Counted from the first letter of the stretch, positions 25,407-35,873 are shown. The stretch: DNA of 64,000 bases from Halopseudomonas salina (GCF_008641105.1 NZ_VTTI01000006.1:290581-354580); one strand, 5' to 3'. Program-made: numbers and translations. Notes: generated from the letters alone by a model not told the origin.

Positions 25407-26021
25407 TCAGACCAGGCCGAGGGCAATCAGCAATGCGCACCCACTGATGACCAGCGCAACGATACTGATCACAAGGCTGAGCTTGGCGGTTTTATCTGGC
25501 ACCGGTGGCGGAGAATCGGGGTGCGGGTCCGTCATTGCCAATACGGTACGCGCAGGCGCAGAGGCGCGGGCCTCGACCACCGGGATGGTTGGGTCGGGTA
25601 CACCTTGCAGCAACTGCATCACGCGTTCGACCAGGTGGTGATCGAAGCGATAGGGGTCAAAAGTATCGAAGCCGTGCTCTTCCAGTAGCTTGAGCATGTG
25701 CTCATCGACGGGGACATACTTCATCGACCAGTCAGGGAAGGAGAGCCGCTTGATCGGCTCGCTGGCAAGCACTTTCAGATCCTTATGGCGAGGGTCCTTG
25801 AGCAGAGTCTTGTAAAGAGCCTGCACCTTGGAGGTTTCACCCTCCAGACACTGAAAGAAGCAGCCATCGCCATAGTACAACATGCCGACCAGCCCGTTCT
25901 TGCGATTGTTTGTGCGCGAAGTTGACAGTATTCGCGCTACCGTGGGTTCGATTCCGTCATTGGCTTTGGATATGGGAAAAGTGGCGCGGCTTATATAGAC
26001 AATGCGAATCAGATCGGTCAT
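25407..26021 (-). CDS. BLUF-domain blue-light receptor with C-terminal membrane helix
   Basis: 204 residues. The N-terminal BLUF domain (about 4-105) has the flavin-site residues: Tyr9 in IVYIS, Asn in RTNNRKNGLVGML (38-42), Gln57 in FFQCLEGE, and a Trp/Met pair in FPDWSM. A linker rich in Pro and Asp (about 140-175) leads to one hydrophobic helix (about 180-203, LVISIVALVISGCALLIALG) at the extreme C-terminus. There is no attached EAL or other output domain, so signalling would be through a partner or the membrane. Stand-alone BLUF proteins control motility or biofilm in other bacteria; a role here is unknown. Confidence 0.88.
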   Translation of the reverse strand: MTDLIRIVYISRATFPISKANDGIEPTVARILSTSRTNNRKNGLVGMLYYGDGCFFQCLEGETSKVQALYKTLLKDPRHKDLKVLASEPIKRLSFPDWSMKYVPVDEHMLKLLEEHGFDTFDPYRFDHHLVERVMQLLQGVPDPTIPVVEARASAPARTVLAMTDPHPDSPPPVPDKTAKLSLVISIVALVISGCALLIALGLV

Positions 26022-26163
26022 TCAGACACCCGGGTAATCTTCATTTTGTTGAGTGCAGGATAGGCTGTAACGATCCTGAAAAGGTGTTAGTTGTATTTCA
26101 AGAAACGTCCACGCTCAGGACTCTGCAGCACCACCTTGATGTTCTTTTTGATGGCCGAAGGCC

Positions 26164-26610
26164 TTATTCGTTCCGGACCGACAGATGAAATTGACCACCT
26201 TGTGCTTCAAGTGGTTCAAGTCGCTTCTGGCACAAGCGCAAATCAGCCAGTAGACCTGGAACGTCAATCTGATCCACCGCACTACTCGTACCACGTTCCA
26301 GGTGATGAATGGCCGCTTCCAGACTCGCCATGCCGAGGGCTGCAGAATGCCAGACAAGGTCTTCTATCGCCAGAACCATACCCGTCTCGGAGTCGGCTTC
26401 AATTTCCCCCGGCGTTTCTCGCGCCATCAGATTGGCCGCATCTTCCAGTTCAAGCAGGCTGATATCGACAAACCCGCTGATCCGACTCACTCCCAGGCTG
26501 CGGCACAACTCGTCGAGTGCAGCCAGATGCCTGAGCATGTGAATCAGGTTATGTTGATCCTGCTGGAATTCACGGCCTTGCAGTGTGGTCAGCTGCAATC
26601 TGTCGGGCAT
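26164..26610 (-). CDS. Hypothetical protein, 148 aa
   Basis: Not recognised. Soluble, mostly helical and acidic; no signal peptide, no cysteine pairs, no known motif. It includes HNLIHMLRHLAALDELCRSLGVSRISGFVDISLLELEDAA near the N-terminus, which looks like a small helical scaffold. It is 142 bases upstream of the BLUF gene on the same strand and 36 bases past an exporter gene also read leftward. Function not assigned; codon use is ordinary. Confidence 0.6.
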   Translation of the reverse strand: MPDRLQLTTLQGREFQQDQHNLIHMLRHLAALDELCRSLGVSRISGFVDISLLELEDAANLMARETPGEIEADSETGMVLAIEDLVWHSAALGMASLEAAIHHLERGTSSAVDQIDVPGLLADLRLCQKRLEPLEAQGGQFHLSVRNE

Positions 26611-26645
26611 GGTAAGTCCTGGAGAGAGGGGTGTGGTGAGGCAGC

Positions 26646-28037
26646 TTACCTCACCATGCTTGCCCCATAAAGAACCCCAGGCTCACGCCAGCCGCCGCCA
26701 AGTGCGCGGAACAGGTCCACGCTGGCCAACAGTACGATTGCGCGCTGTTGGATAAGCGTATCCTGACTCTGGTACCAGGTACGCTGGGTATCCAGCAGTG
26801 AGACTAGATCAATGGAGCCTGCCCGGTAACGGATCTCGGCCAGGTTGAAAGCGCGTTCCGCCTCGCTGGTCGCCAGCTCCAGAAACTGAAAGCGCAATCG
26901 GGCCTGCTGAGCCGCGCCAAGTGCAGTATCGGCCTCGCCGAGTGCAATGAGCAAGGTTCTACGATAGTCGATCAGAAGCTCCTCCTGGCGGGCACGGGAC
27001 AGTTCTACCTGTGCTTTGAGGGCGCCACCATCGAAGATCGACTGGGCTAACCCGGCTGCCAATGTCCAGCCGGTGGCGGAGCTGCTTAGTAGTGTACCCA
27101 GAGCGGCGCTTTGGGCTCCCAACTGGCCGGTCAGGGCGATGCTGGGAAACAGCGCTGCCCTGGCCACTGTCACATTGGCGTTGGCAGCGACCAGGCGCGC
27201 CTCGCTGGCGCGGATATCCGGGCGACGATTGAGCAGCTCCGCTGGTAATCCGGCACCTATCAGGGGTACCGCTACATCGGTGAGATTCTCTCCCGCGGGC
27301 AGTTGTGCGTCCGGCGCCTGCCCCAGGAGCAATGCAAGGCTGTTACGCAACTGCAGGCTTTGCTGCTCAAGCCCGGGCAGGCTGGCGCGCAACTGGGCGA
27401 CCAGGGTGCGTTGCTGGCTGACCTCCAGACTGTCCGCTGCGCCAAAACGGTAACGGGTCTCGACCAGGTTCAACACCCGTTCGGCATTGGCCAGACTGCT
27501 GCGGGTCAGGGCCAGGCGTTGCCGGTTTTCCAGAGTCTGCAGCCAGTTGCTGACCACGGTGGCCTGGATGCTGATGGCCAGTGTCTGGGCGTCGTATTCA
27601 CTGGCCAGCAAGGTGGCGCGCGCCGCGTTGGTGGTGGCCTCATTGCGCCCCCAGAAATCCAGCTCATAACGGGTGGTCAAGGCGGCGCCATAGGCGCTTG
27701 TGCTGGTGTCGCTGTCGCCGCGGCGGCTGACATCCGTGCTGGCGTTGAGCTGGGGTAGCTGCGACGCGCGTGTCTGACGTAATTGAGCTTCAGCCTGGCG
27801 GAGTCGGCTGGCTGCGCTGGCCAGATCCAGGTTGCCAGCAGTTGCTCTGGCCAGCAGGGTTTCCAGTGCCGGACTCTGGTACTGGCGCCACCAGTCGGCC
27901 TCTGGCCATGCGTGCCCTGCGACGGGCGCATTCCATTGCTTGGGTACCACCAACGTCTGCTCGGGCATGGGGGTGGTCAGGCTGCAGCCGCCCAGCAGCA
28001 GTCCCGGCAGGAGAATCAGAAAGGATCTAGTCAGCAC
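26646..28037 (-). CDS. Outer membrane factor of tripartite efflux system (NodT/OpmQ type)
   Basis: 463-residue lipoprotein of the TolC/OprM family: signal peptide with lipobox LLLGGC (Cys18), then two repeated helical-hairpin segments with [20 protein letters not shown] and [25 protein letters not shown], the mark of OEP proteins. It forms the outer channel for the adaptor and ABC pump encoded upstream. It overlaps the pump gene by 11 bases, giving one operon adaptor-pump-channel. In P. aeruginosa the same order is pvdR-pvdT-opmQ. Confidence 0.9.
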   Translation of the reverse strand: MLTRSFLILLPGLLLGGCSLTTPMPEQTLVVPKQWNAPVAGHAWPEADWWRQYQSPALETLLARATAGNLDLASAASRLRQAEAQLRQTRASQLPQLNASTDVSRRGDSDTSTSAYGAALTTRYELDFWGRNEATTNAARATLLASEYDAQTLAISIQATVVSNWLQTLENRQRLALTRSSLANAERVLNLVETRYRFGAADSLEVSQQRTLVAQLRASLPGLEQQSLQLRNSLALLLGQAPDAQLPAGENLTDVAVPLIGAGLPAELLNRRPDIRASEARLVAANANVTVARAALFPSIALTGQLGAQSAALGTLLSSSATGWTLAAGLAQSIFDGGALKAQVELSRARQEELLIDYRRTLLIALGEADTALGAAQQARLRFQFLELATSEAERAFNLAEIRYRAGSIDLVSLLDTQRTWYQSQDTLIQQRAIVLLASVDLFRALGGGWREPGVLYGASMVR

Positions 28038-30009
28038 TGAGGGCCACCACTGGGTCTAGGTTGGCCGCCTTGTGGGCGGGCATGTAACCAAAAATCAGGC
28101 CGGTTGCAAAGGCACATCCAAACGCCAGCAACACCGGTCCGGCAGTGAATTCGATTGCTGTCCCCAGGGTCTGAAGCCCCGCCGCAAACACCAGGCCGAA
28201 CGCCACGCCAAGCAGCCCTCCGATGGCAGATACCACCAGAGCCTCGACAATGAATTGTTGGAGAATGTGCCGGGTGCGTGCACCGGTGGCGACCCGAATG
28301 CCGATCTCCCGGGTGCGTTCCGTAACGTTGACCAGCATGATGTTCATCACCCCGATTCCACCCACCAACAGGGAAATGGCGGCGATTGATCCGAGCAGTA
28401 CGGTGAAGGTGTTCTGGGTGTCGGCCACGTTTTCCAGCAGCGAAGCCATATTACGTATCTGGAAGTCCTCCACGCCGCCATGGGCCTGGAGCAGTGTTTG
28501 TCTGAGGGCTTCCTGGGTGGCCTCTGCCTGGGTCAGATCATCGATCATCACAGTGATCGAGTTCAGATGACGCTGGCCTATGAGGCGCAGGCTCCCCGTG
28601 TTCAGGGGTACGAAAAGCACATCATCCTGATCCGCACCCCAGGGCGTTGCCCCCTTGGGCGCCATGACGCCAATAACCTGGAAAGGCACATTGTTGATCA
28701 GCACATACTCGCCCAGAGGGTCGGCACCGGCGCCGAACAGATTGTCAGCCACGGTGCTGCCCAGCACGGTAACAGCGGCATAACGCCGGTTATCTTCTTC
28801 ATCCAGAAACACGCCCCTGGCTACCGGCCAGTCGCGGGCCAGTGGCAGGGCCGGGCTGGTTGCGGTGATCTGCGTCTGATAATCGGTATTACCGGCGCGC
28901 AGGGTAGCCCGGCCACTCATTTCCGGCACGGCCGCAATCACGTTGTCGAGCTGGCCGGCCAGTTCTGCATCCAGTGGCATCAGGGTGTTGGTTGACCCGT
29001 CCTGTGACCTGCGGGTGTTGGGCGCGCCAGGCCGCACCAGCAGCAGGTTGGTGCCCAGGGAGCTGATACGCTCGATCACCTCCTGGCGTGCGCCATTACC
29101 CACAGCCAGCATCACCACCACTGACGCCACGCCAATAACGATACCCAGCAGGGTCAGTACGGTACGGAAGACGTTGGCGCGAAGGGCCCGTAACGCCATG
29201 CGCACAGCCTCGCCTGCGTCGGCCAGTGTTGAGGCTACGGCCTGTTCGCGGTGCTCCCCGGCGGCCGGTGATGGGGCGTTCTCCGGGTTGTCGGGGGAGG
29301 GTGCTCCAGCAACGGGAACGGCACCGCTGTCGCGCAGAATCCGGCCATCGCGCATTTCGATCAGGCGCTGGGCATGGCTGGCGACTTCGGCATCGTGGGT
29401 GATGATAATGACTGTCTTGCCTTGACTGTGCAGCTGGGCCAGCAGTGCCAGAACGTCCTTGCCGCTCTGGCTGTCCAGCGCACCCGTCGGTTCGTCGGCG
29501 AGAATGATCTGTGCATCATTCATCAGCGCCCGGGCGATGGATACCCGCTGTTGCTGGCCACCCGACAGTTGGCTGGGCTTGTTGCGCAGGCGCTCTCCGA
29601 GCCCCAGACCGGTCAGCAATGACTCGGCTCGCTCGCGTCGCTCAAGTCGCTGCAGTCCAGCGTAGATGGCCGGCACTTCGACATTCTCGGTTGCACTCGC
29701 CGAGGCAATCAGGTGATAGCTCTGAAAGATGAACCCGAAGGTTTCGCGGCGCAGCCTGGCAAGGTCGTCACGTCCCAGGCTCGCCACATCCTGGCCGCGC
29801 AGCAGATAGCGGCCGGTGGTGGGGCGATCGAGGCAGCCGAGCAGGTGCATCAGGGTCGACTTGCCGGAGCCCGAAGCGCCCATGATGGCCACGAACTCAC
29901 CCTGCCTGATCTGCAGGTTGAGGTCGTGCAGAACGGTAGTCGAGAGCTCCCCGTTACGATAGGTTCTGCTGATGCCCTGCAGGTCGATGAGTGCCTCTGT
30001 CATGGTCAC
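28027..30009 (-). CDS. macB: MacB-type ABC exporter, fused ATPase and permease
   Basis: 660 residues. N-terminal ATPase (about 5-235): Walker [10 protein letters not shown], signature LSGGQQQR, Walker B ILADEPT and H-loop THD. A low-complexity linker leads to TM1 (about 285), a large periplasmic domain (about 310-530) and three C-terminal helices, the MacB layout. It energises export of macrolides, siderophores or peptides from the periplasm through a TolC-type channel. Overlaps the adaptor gene by four bases. The substrate is not known; siderophore (PvdT-like) export is one possibility but no pyoverdine genes are seen. Confidence 0.93.
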   Translation of the reverse strand: MTMTEALIDLQGISRTYRNGELSTTVLHDLNLQIRQGEFVAIMGASGSGKSTLMHLLGCLDRPTTGRYLLRGQDVASLGRDDLARLRRETFGFIFQSYHLIASASATENVEVPAIYAGLQRLERRERAESLLTGLGLGERLRNKPSQLSGGQQQRVSIARALMNDAQIILADEPTGALDSQSGKDVLALLAQLHSQGKTVIIITHDAEVASHAQRLIEMRDGRILRDSGAVPVAGAPSPDNPENAPSPAAGEHREQAVASTLADAGEAVRMALRALRANVFRTVLTLLGIVIGVASVVVMLAVGNGARQEVIERISSLGTNLLLVRPGAPNTRRSQDGSTNTLMPLDAELAGQLDNVIAAVPEMSGRATLRAGNTDYQTQITATSPALPLARDWPVARGVFLDEEDNRRYAAVTVLGSTVADNLFGAGADPLGEYVLINNVPFQVIGVMAPKGATPWGADQDDVLFVPLNTGSLRLIGQRHLNSITVMIDDLTQAEATQEALRQTLLQAHGGVEDFQIRNMASLLENVADTQNTFTVLLGSIAAISLLVGGIGVMNIMLVNVTERTREIGIRVATGARTRHILQQFIVEALVVSAIGGLLGVAFGLVFAAGLQTLGTAIEFTAGPVLLAFGCAFATGLIFGYMPAHKAANLDPVVALSAD

Positions 30010-31208
30010 ATGAACCGTCTTGAGGGGCGGCTTGTATCGCCGTCAGCCGTTGGAGGTAGTCCGCCGGTCACAACCTGTTCGCCCTCTTCAAGGCCTGCGA
30101 GTACCTCAACGGCAATCCGCGTGCGCGTGCCAATGCGTATTTTTCTAGGTTGCGGCTGCCCCTGGGCGTCGAGAACCTGGACCTGATAATGCTTGCCCTG
30201 TGCTTGCGGCGCTTCGTCCGAGCTTGTTTCGCTGGATGGCACGGCCTGGCCCAGGGCGGCTACTGGAATGGTCAGTACATTCTCGGCTGAGTCGCGGACA
30301 AAAAATACCTGAGCGCTCATCTGCGGCAGCAGCTCGCCATCACTGTTACTGACGTCGAAAAGCGCGTTGAACAGCACCACATTGTTGATTACTTCCGGGG
30401 TGGGCAGAATCTGGCGCAATATGCCTTCCCAGCGGCGCTCCGGGCGGCCCAGCGTGGAGAAGTAGGCCGGCATGCCCACTTCAAGTCGGCTGATGTCTGC
30501 CTCTGAGACCTGGGTTTTTACGGTCATGGTCGACAAGTCGGCGATCTGTACTACCACCGGTGCCGTCTGATTGGCGTTGAGGGTCTGGCCCTGATTGGCG
30601 AGCTGTTGCACAACCGTGCCGGTCATGGGTGCATGAATGCGGGTGTAGTCCAGGTCCGCCTGGTCGCCGCGTAATGTCGATTCAGTCTGGCGTATCTGTG
30701 CTTTGATTGCGGCAATCTGGGCCTGGGCCGAGCGCAGTGTAGCCTGTGCGCTTTCAACCGATTCCTGGCTGGTCGCATCCAGTTCGATCAGGCTCTGTTG
30801 CCGCTCTGCCTGCAACCGGGCGAGGGTATATTGGGCCTCGCGATCGGCAAGCTGAGCCTGCAGGTTCTCCAGCTGGGCGGTACTGGCCTCCACACGGGCC
30901 AGATACAGAGTCGGGTCGATCTCGGCGAGCAATTGGCCCTCCTCGACACGATCGCCAAGCTCCACATGCAGACGTAGTAGTTGGCCGGATACCTGGGTGC
31001 CAACATCCACATACTCCAGCGGACCCAGAGTACCGAGCGCGGTAATGCTCTCCTCAATGTCGCCGCGCAGCACCTCGGCTGTCAGATAGTCCGCGGAGCG
31101 GCTTTGCGGCGCAAACCATAGAAACCAGGCCAGTGCGCCGGCTATTGCCAACGCCGTTGTTACCAGTAGTAGAAGCCTGGGGAGCGATCGGGATTTGCCA
31201 GCCTGCAT
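30006..31208 (-). CDS. macA: Periplasmic adaptor protein of MacAB-type exporter
   Basis: 400 residues. N-terminal membrane anchor (about 10-30), lipoyl half [24 protein letters not shown], a helical hairpin (about 95-190) rich in Gln/Ala, the second lipoyl half [15 protein letters not shown], then beta-barrel and membrane-proximal domains ending in a [23 protein letters not shown] motif. It bridges the MacB pump and outer channel. First gene of the operon, with a 92-base gap from the upstream gene. Confidence 0.92.
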   Translation of the reverse strand: MQAGKSRSLPRLLLLVTTALAIAGALAWFLWFAPQSRSADYLTAEVLRGDIEESITALGTLGPLEYVDVGTQVSGQLLRLHVELGDRVEEGQLLAEIDPTLYLARVEASTAQLENLQAQLADREAQYTLARLQAERQQSLIELDATSQESVESAQATLRSAQAQIAAIKAQIRQTESTLRGDQADLDYTRIHAPMTGTVVQQLANQGQTLNANQTAPVVVQIADLSTMTVKTQVSEADISRLEVGMPAYFSTLGRPERRWEGILRQILPTPEVINNVVLFNALFDVSNSDGELLPQMSAQVFFVRDSAENVLTIPVAALGQAVPSSETSSDEAPQAQGKHYQVQVLDAQGQPQPRKIRIGTRTRIAVEVLAGLEEGEQVVTGGLPPTADGDTSRPSRRFM

Positions 31209-31300
31209 GAACCTGCCCTGCGTGAAATGTCCGGGCCAAGTCTACAGTCGGTAGCGTCAGGGCGGGGACGAGAAAGGTAAAGACTCTGTAAAGAGGCGTA

Positions 31301-32080
31301 TCAGCGGTCAGCTTCCAGGCTGCGCCGGTAATCCTGATTGGCCCGGAATAATCGATCGCGTGCACCGCTGTCGACCAGTTGCTGCAATCCGTGGTTGAAA
31401 GCGTCCATCAGCTGCTGTGCCCGGGGATGATCCCGGGGAATGATCAGATGGAGGCTAACATCGTCCAACGGTTCGGGTAGCTTGCGAACATTACGCGGTG
31501 TCAGCATTGGTGGGACCGCCTGCCAGGCGAGCTCGTCGGGGTTGCTGATCAGCACATCCACGCGACCAAGTTGCAGCATCGCATGGCATTGCTCCATGCT
31601 GCGCGGTCGGACAAACGCCAAGCGGTCACTTGCCAGACGTACCCATCCACTAACCTCATAACCCGTGGGCAGGCAGAAGGTTGCGTCGCTGAGCTCTTCC
31701 GGCGTGCCGGTTTTCCAGGTGCTGTCGCTGCGAACATAGAGCCTGAGATTCAACTCATACAGGGGGTCGGAAAATAGAAAACTCGACGCACGGCGGGGAG
31801 TACTGAGGTAAGGGAAGGTAGCGTCGTATTCGAGACGCAATGTCTCTTCGTAACCACGTGCCCAGGGTTTGAATTCAACTCTGGCCGATTGGCCCCCGGT
31901 AGCAAACGCCTGCCGTACCATCTGTGTAAGCACGCCACCCTCGCTCAGCGTACTGCCCGCAAATGGCGGATAATCGTCACCACTGACCAGATCGACAGGC
32001 TCTGGTAACGCACTGGCCAGTTCAGGCAGGCATCCCAGGGTGGTTGCCAGGAGTATTCTGGTTGCAGCTTTCAAGCTCAT
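31301..32080 (-). CDS. Periplasmic solute-binding-like protein (SBP family 3)
   Basis: 259 residues with a cleavable signal peptide (about 1-24, ELASA). The mature part starts with VDLVSGDDYPPFAGSTLSEGGVLTQMV, a typical amino-acid-type binding protein opening, and contains GVLxxM-like and FSDPLYELNLRLYV elements. No permease or ATPase gene adjoins it, so it may be a sensor or a stand-alone binding protein of the type seen in many Pseudomonas genomes. Ligand unknown. Confidence 0.75.
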   Translation of the reverse strand: MSLKAATRILLATTLGCLPELASALPEPVDLVSGDDYPPFAGSTLSEGGVLTQMVRQAFATGGQSARVEFKPWARGYEETLRLEYDATFPYLSTPRRASSFLFSDPLYELNLRLYVRSDSTWKTGTPEELSDATFCLPTGYEVSGWVRLASDRLAFVRPRSMEQCHAMLQLGRVDVLISNPDELAWQAVPPMLTPRNVRKLPEPLDDVSLHLIIPRDHPRAQQLMDAFNHGLQQLVDSGARDRLFRANQDYRRSLEADR

Positions 32081-32164
32081 GACGGTTGATTTCCTTTTCT
32101 ACCGTTTATGCGTTCCTGCCCCGCAGCTACAAGATAAATGTGCTGGGGTTGTCGGTCAGGTTAA

Positions 32165-32845
32165 TCAGACTGCCTTACCGGTAACCGAAGCCCTTTCCGA
32201 GATTTCTATCCATACTCCGTCAGGATCAAACACGAATGCAATACGCGCGGTGTTGCCAAGCGTTTCCGGCGCACGGCCTGAGGTCGCACCGGCCTGCAGA
32301 GCTTTGGCGTAGGACGCGTCGCAATCGGATACCTGTAGCGTAAGGTAGCGTAATCCCAGGGTCGCCAGGGGTGCAGCTGGCTGGGGTGGTATGCCGGTTT
32401 CTTCCAGTAGCAACAGACTCCGGCCACAGGCCATAACCCCCGGGGAAACCTCGTTCAGCCCCAGAGCCTCCATGTAAAATTGCCGACTGGTCTGCAAACT
32501 GGCGACCTTCAGGCGCATTGCCAGCCCCTCTACGCCCTCGTGCCCCGGAGGCACGACGCGCACAGGCGTCCCGTCCGGATCAACACCGGTGGTCGGCACG
32601 GTGCACTTGGGGCTGGCAATGATCAGCTCCGCCAGCGGGCTGTTGTCTATCCGTGGCGGCAGGGGGGCGCGGGCGTCATTGATTTTCAGCACGGCCTGAT
32701 CTGCCTGGTAACGGTGTTGCAGAACTCCGCCGCCAAGCTTCAGGGTGTGGTCGAAGGGCAGGCCCAGGTCGCTGTAATAGGCCCGCAGAGCATCGGCCTT
32801 GTTGGTAAACAGGCCAACATCAAAAAAATCCTTGGCAAAAGGCAT
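32165..32845 (-). CDS. VOC-superfamily (glyoxalase/dioxygenase-like) protein
   Basis: 226 residues from the ATG at 32845, eight bases after GGAG; a longer frame to 32908 lacks one. Two VOC modules: DVGLFTNKADALRAYYSDLGLPFDH at the start and MRLKVASLQTSRQFYMEALGLNEV midway, with FVFDPDGVWIEISE at the end supplying the usual Glu metal ligand. Such proteins are lyases, isomerases or ring-cleaving dioxygenases; nothing in the sequence fixes the substrate. Leftward, between a binding-protein gene and a response regulator gene. Confidence 0.8.
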   Translation of the reverse strand: MPFAKDFFDVGLFTNKADALRAYYSDLGLPFDHTLKLGGGVLQHRYQADQAVLKINDARAPLPPRIDNSPLAELIIASPKCTVPTTGVDPDGTPVRVVPPGHEGVEGLAMRLKVASLQTSRQFYMEALGLNEVSPGVMACGRSLLLLEETGIPPQPAAPLATLGLRYLTLQVSDCDASYAKALQAGATSGRAPETLGNTARIAFVFDPDGVWIEISERASVTGKAV

Positions 32846-32953
32846 GGGAAAGGGCTCCGTAAAAGCCTGACCATATACCAGCCGGCCGGCAAATGATTCT
32901 GTAATCATCAGCGAAATCCATGCCGATTAACCCGGCTGATCTCCTGCGGGCGA

Positions 32954-34345
32954 TTACTCCAGCCAGCGGTACAGAGTCCGTCGGGTAATACCTAGAATGT
33001 CCGCTGCCTTGCGTTTATTGCCGGCAGTGGCGTTCAGTACCTGATGGATGTAGTCGCGCTGGACGGTTTCCAGACTTGGCATGCCCGCAGGATCCGTCTC
33101 TGCAGTTGCAGGCAGGGATGTTCGGCTGGGCAGCGGCTGAGCATCAGGCCGTGGGAGGCCCTCGGTGGGATTGTCGAGGATACGCTGGGGCAGATGACGC
33201 GTTTCAATCAGGGCGCTGTCACAGAAGGTGGCGGCCCTCTCCACTGCGTTCTGCAGTTCGCGCACATTGCCGGGAAAGCTGTATTGCAGCAGGGCGCGCA
33301 GGGTGTCATCGGTAAAGCCGCGGATCGACTGCTGCTTGCGGGCATTGAATCGGGTGAGAAAGAATTCCGCCAGCAGCAGCGTGTCTTCACCTCGGCCGCG
33401 CAAGGGTGGAACCTGGAGGGCAAAGGTTTCCAGCCGGTAGAACAGATCTTCCCGAAAGCTGCCGTCAGCCACCGCTTCTGTCAAGTTCCGGTTGGTCGCT
33501 CCTATGATCCGTACATCCAGCTGGATCTCATGATCACTGCCTACCGGTCGTACGCGACCGTCCTGCAGCACGCGCAAAAGTTTTGCCTGGAGCGCCAACG
33601 GCATCTCGCCAAGCTCGTCGAGCAGCAGAGTGCCGCCATCCGCCTGCTGAAAAAGGCCCGCGCGCTGGGTGCGGGCGCCGGTGAATGCCCCGGCAGCGTG
33701 GCCAAAAAATTCACTTTCCATCAACTCTGCGGGTATGCCGCCGCAATTGACCACCATGTAGGGCTTGCCGCGGCGCCCACTTTCTTCATGCAAGGCGCGC
33801 GCAACCAGTTCCTTGCCCGTGCCGCTTTCACCCTGGACCAGTACGGGGCCGTCCGCCGAAGCAATCTGCCGGATCTGGTGAAACAGCTGCTGCATAGCCG
33901 GGCTCTGGCCGATAATGCCGTTGAACTGTTCAATGGCGAGTAACGAGCGGTATTGCAGAACCTCACTTTTCAGCCGGCGATTTTCCAGCAGGCGCGACAC
34001 CGCCAGCAGGAAGTGATCCATTTCCAGCGGCTTGGTAAGAAAATCGTCCGCCCCGGCCTTGAGTGCTTCCACCGCCTGCTGCACCGACCCGAAGGCGGTG
34101 ATGATCAGAATCGCCGGCGGTGGCTCGATATTTTTGGCCACAGGCAGCAGGGTCAAGCCGCTCGCATCGGGCAGGCGAAGGTCGCTGATCAAGAGATCGG
34201 GGGGAGTCTCGCCCAGCGCTTGCTCGCCCTCACTGGCATCACGGCAGGGGGTAACTCTGTAACCCTCGGCTTCCAGCTCTTCGGTCAGTAGTTCGCGCAG
34301 GCCGCGGTCGTCCTCGACCAGAAGAATGGATTCAGGCTGGGCCAT
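32954..34345 (-). CDS. Sigma-54-dependent response regulator (NtrC family)
   Basis: 463 residues from the ATG at 34345 with GGAG nine bases upstream. Receiver domain (about 5-120; phospho-Asp in LLISDLRLPD, Lys in LTKPLEMD), AAA+ domain (about 145-380; Walker A GESGTGKE, the sigma-54-contacting GAFTGA loop, Walker B LLLDELGEM) and a C-terminal Fis-type helix-turn-helix (GNKRKAADILGITRRTLYRWLE). It should activate RpoN promoters when phosphorylated by the upstream kinase, whose 3' end it overlaps by 14 bases. Confidence 0.92.
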   Translation of the reverse strand: MAQPESILLVEDDRGLRELLTEELEAEGYRVTPCRDASEGEQALGETPPDLLISDLRLPDASGLTLLPVAKNIEPPPAILIITAFGSVQQAVEALKAGADDFLTKPLEMDHFLLAVSRLLENRRLKSEVLQYRSLLAIEQFNGIIGQSPAMQQLFHQIRQIASADGPVLVQGESGTGKELVARALHEESGRRGKPYMVVNCGGIPAELMESEFFGHAAGAFTGARTQRAGLFQQADGGTLLLDELGEMPLALQAKLLRVLQDGRVRPVGSDHEIQLDVRIIGATNRNLTEAVADGSFREDLFYRLETFALQVPPLRGRGEDTLLLAEFFLTRFNARKQQSIRGFTDDTLRALLQYSFPGNVRELQNAVERAATFCDSALIETRHLPQRILDNPTEGLPRPDAQPLPSRTSLPATAETDPAGMPSLETVQRDYIHQVLNATAGNKRKAADILGITRRTLYRWLE

Positions 34346-35873
34346 GTTCGGTGTCTCCGTTGATGGTGGGCCGGGGGCGTGGAACTGGCAGGCAGAGTGT
34401 GGCGCGGCATCCACCAAGGGGGCCGCTGCCCAGTATCAGGGATCCTTGATGTTCTTCAGCCACGGCCTGGACAATTGCCAGGCCCAGACCGGTGCCTTCA
34501 CCGGAGGATTTTGTGGTGTAGAAAGGTTCGAGCAACTGCGCGACCGGTTCACCGGGGAGGCCGAGGCCATCATCATCGATATGGAAACACAGGCTTTGAG
34601 CTCCAGCCGTGGTGCTGATCACTACCCGGGTGGATGCCGCTTGCAGGCCGTTGCGCATCAGATTGAGCAACGCCAGCTCAATCCGGCCCGCATCACCCTC
34701 GAATCCCGGGAGTTTTGTCTCATCCTGCTCCAGGAGTACCTGTTTTGCCGCCATGTCGGCCTCCGGACGCAGGGCCTCGATAGCACTGTGCAGTAGCTGC
34801 GTTGGCGAAAGCTGGCGATGCTGCGGCGCTGAGGGTCTGCAATAGTCCAGTAGCTGCCGAACAGTGCGCGTCAGCCGCGCGACCTGGGTGCGAATTCCCT
34901 CAAGCTGTTGTTGCTGTTGTGCAGTCAGATCATCACTGCGTTGCAGGCGGCGGGCTCTGCCATCGATCACACTCAGCGGTGCTCCAAGCTCATGGGCAAT
35001 GCCCCTGGCCATACTGCCGATTGCAGCCATTTTCTCGTTATCCTTGAGGCGGCCCAGCAAATCTGTTTCGGCACGACGATGCGCCTCCACGTCTGCCTGG
35101 GCATGCTCGATGCTGTCGAGCATACGGTTCAGGCCATGGGCCAGATTAGCCACCTCGCTGGGTCCTTCTGCTGCGGCGCGGTGGGAGTGGTCGCCATGGG
35201 CAACACGGCCCATATGAGCCAGTAGCTTGTCGACATGACGGCCCACACCTCCGTAATGCCCCAGCAGTACCGCGCCAAGAATGGTCAGACTGGCAAGCGC
35301 CCAGACCAGCCACGCGATCAGTTGCAGTTGTTCCAGAGCACGGCCGAAGTCACTGGCGCGTCGGGTTATCTGGATCAGTCCGCGTATCTGACCGGTGGCA
35401 TCGGTCAGGGGGAGAAAGTGGGAAAACAGATTGCGTCCAGCAACGCGGCTGTAGGCTTCCTGGCCCTGGCCGGTGGTGACTATTCGTTCGGGAATCGTGG
35501 TTCGGGTCAGGTCCCGCTCCGTCACGCCCGCGGACGCGATCCGCACACCATCAACATCGTAAACCGAAGCGCCGTACACCTCGCCAATATCGAATACCGA
35601 GCGCAGAGCCAGTTCTATACCTGCGCGATCGCCCTTCACCAGTGAGGTGCCGATGGGAATGCTGATGGCACGTCCGATCAGCTCAAGGTCATTCTTGAGC
35701 CGCTGCTCCTGAAACTCGCTCGCTTGCCCCAGGCCGAAACGAATACCTAGGGCGGAAAGCAGCATCAATGGCAGTACGACGAACAACAGCAGTGAGCGTT
35801 GCAGGCCGCTAATGGGAGGCAACAATCGCAAGTGTCGGAGTGTATTCAATCTGAACGGATATTTTTTGCTCAT
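34332..35873 (-). CDS. Sensor histidine kinase, partner of the NtrC-type regulator
   Basis: 513 residues. Two transmembrane helices (about 25-45 and 190-210) flank a periplasmic sensor (about 50-185), followed by HAMP (about 212-265), a HisKA helix with the phospho-acceptor in ARGIAHELGAPLSVIDGRARR, and an ATPase domain with LLNLMRNGLQAAS (N box), DDDGLGLPG and GTGLGLAI. Encoded directly upstream of the response regulator and overlapping it. The signal is unknown; the target may include nearby genes, but no clear RpoN promoter was found in this neighbourhood. Confidence 0.9.
   Translation of the reverse strand: MSKKYPFRLNTLRHLRLLPPISGLQRSLLLFVVLPLMLLSALGIRFGLGQASEFQEQRLKNDLELIGRAISIPIGTSLVKGDRAGIELALRSVFDIGEVYGASVYDVDGVRIASAGVTERDLTRTTIPERIVTTGQGQEAYSRVAGRNLFSHFLPLTDATGQIRGLIQITRRASDFGRALEQLQLIAWLVWALASLTILGAVLLGHYGGVGRHVDKLLAHMGRVAHGDHSHRAAAEGPSEVANLAHGLNRMLDSIEHAQADVEAHRRAETDLLGRLKDNEKMAAIGSMARGIAHELGAPLSVIDGRARRLQRSDDLTAQQQQQLEGIRTQVARLTRTVRQLLDYCRPSAPQHRQLSPTQLLHSAIEALRPEADMAAKQVLLEQDETKLPGFEGDAGRIELALLNLMRNGLQAASTRVVISTTAGAQSLCFHIDDDGLGLPGEPVAQLLEPFYTTKSSGEGTGLGLAIVQAVAEEHQGSLILGSGPLGGCRATLCLPVPRPRPTINGDTEHGPA

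Noticed and set aside
28027..30009. Naming the exporter pvdT with certainty
   Set aside because: The order is PvdRT-OpmQ-like, but sequence alone does not separate it from MacAB pumps and there are no pyoverdine genes in the window.
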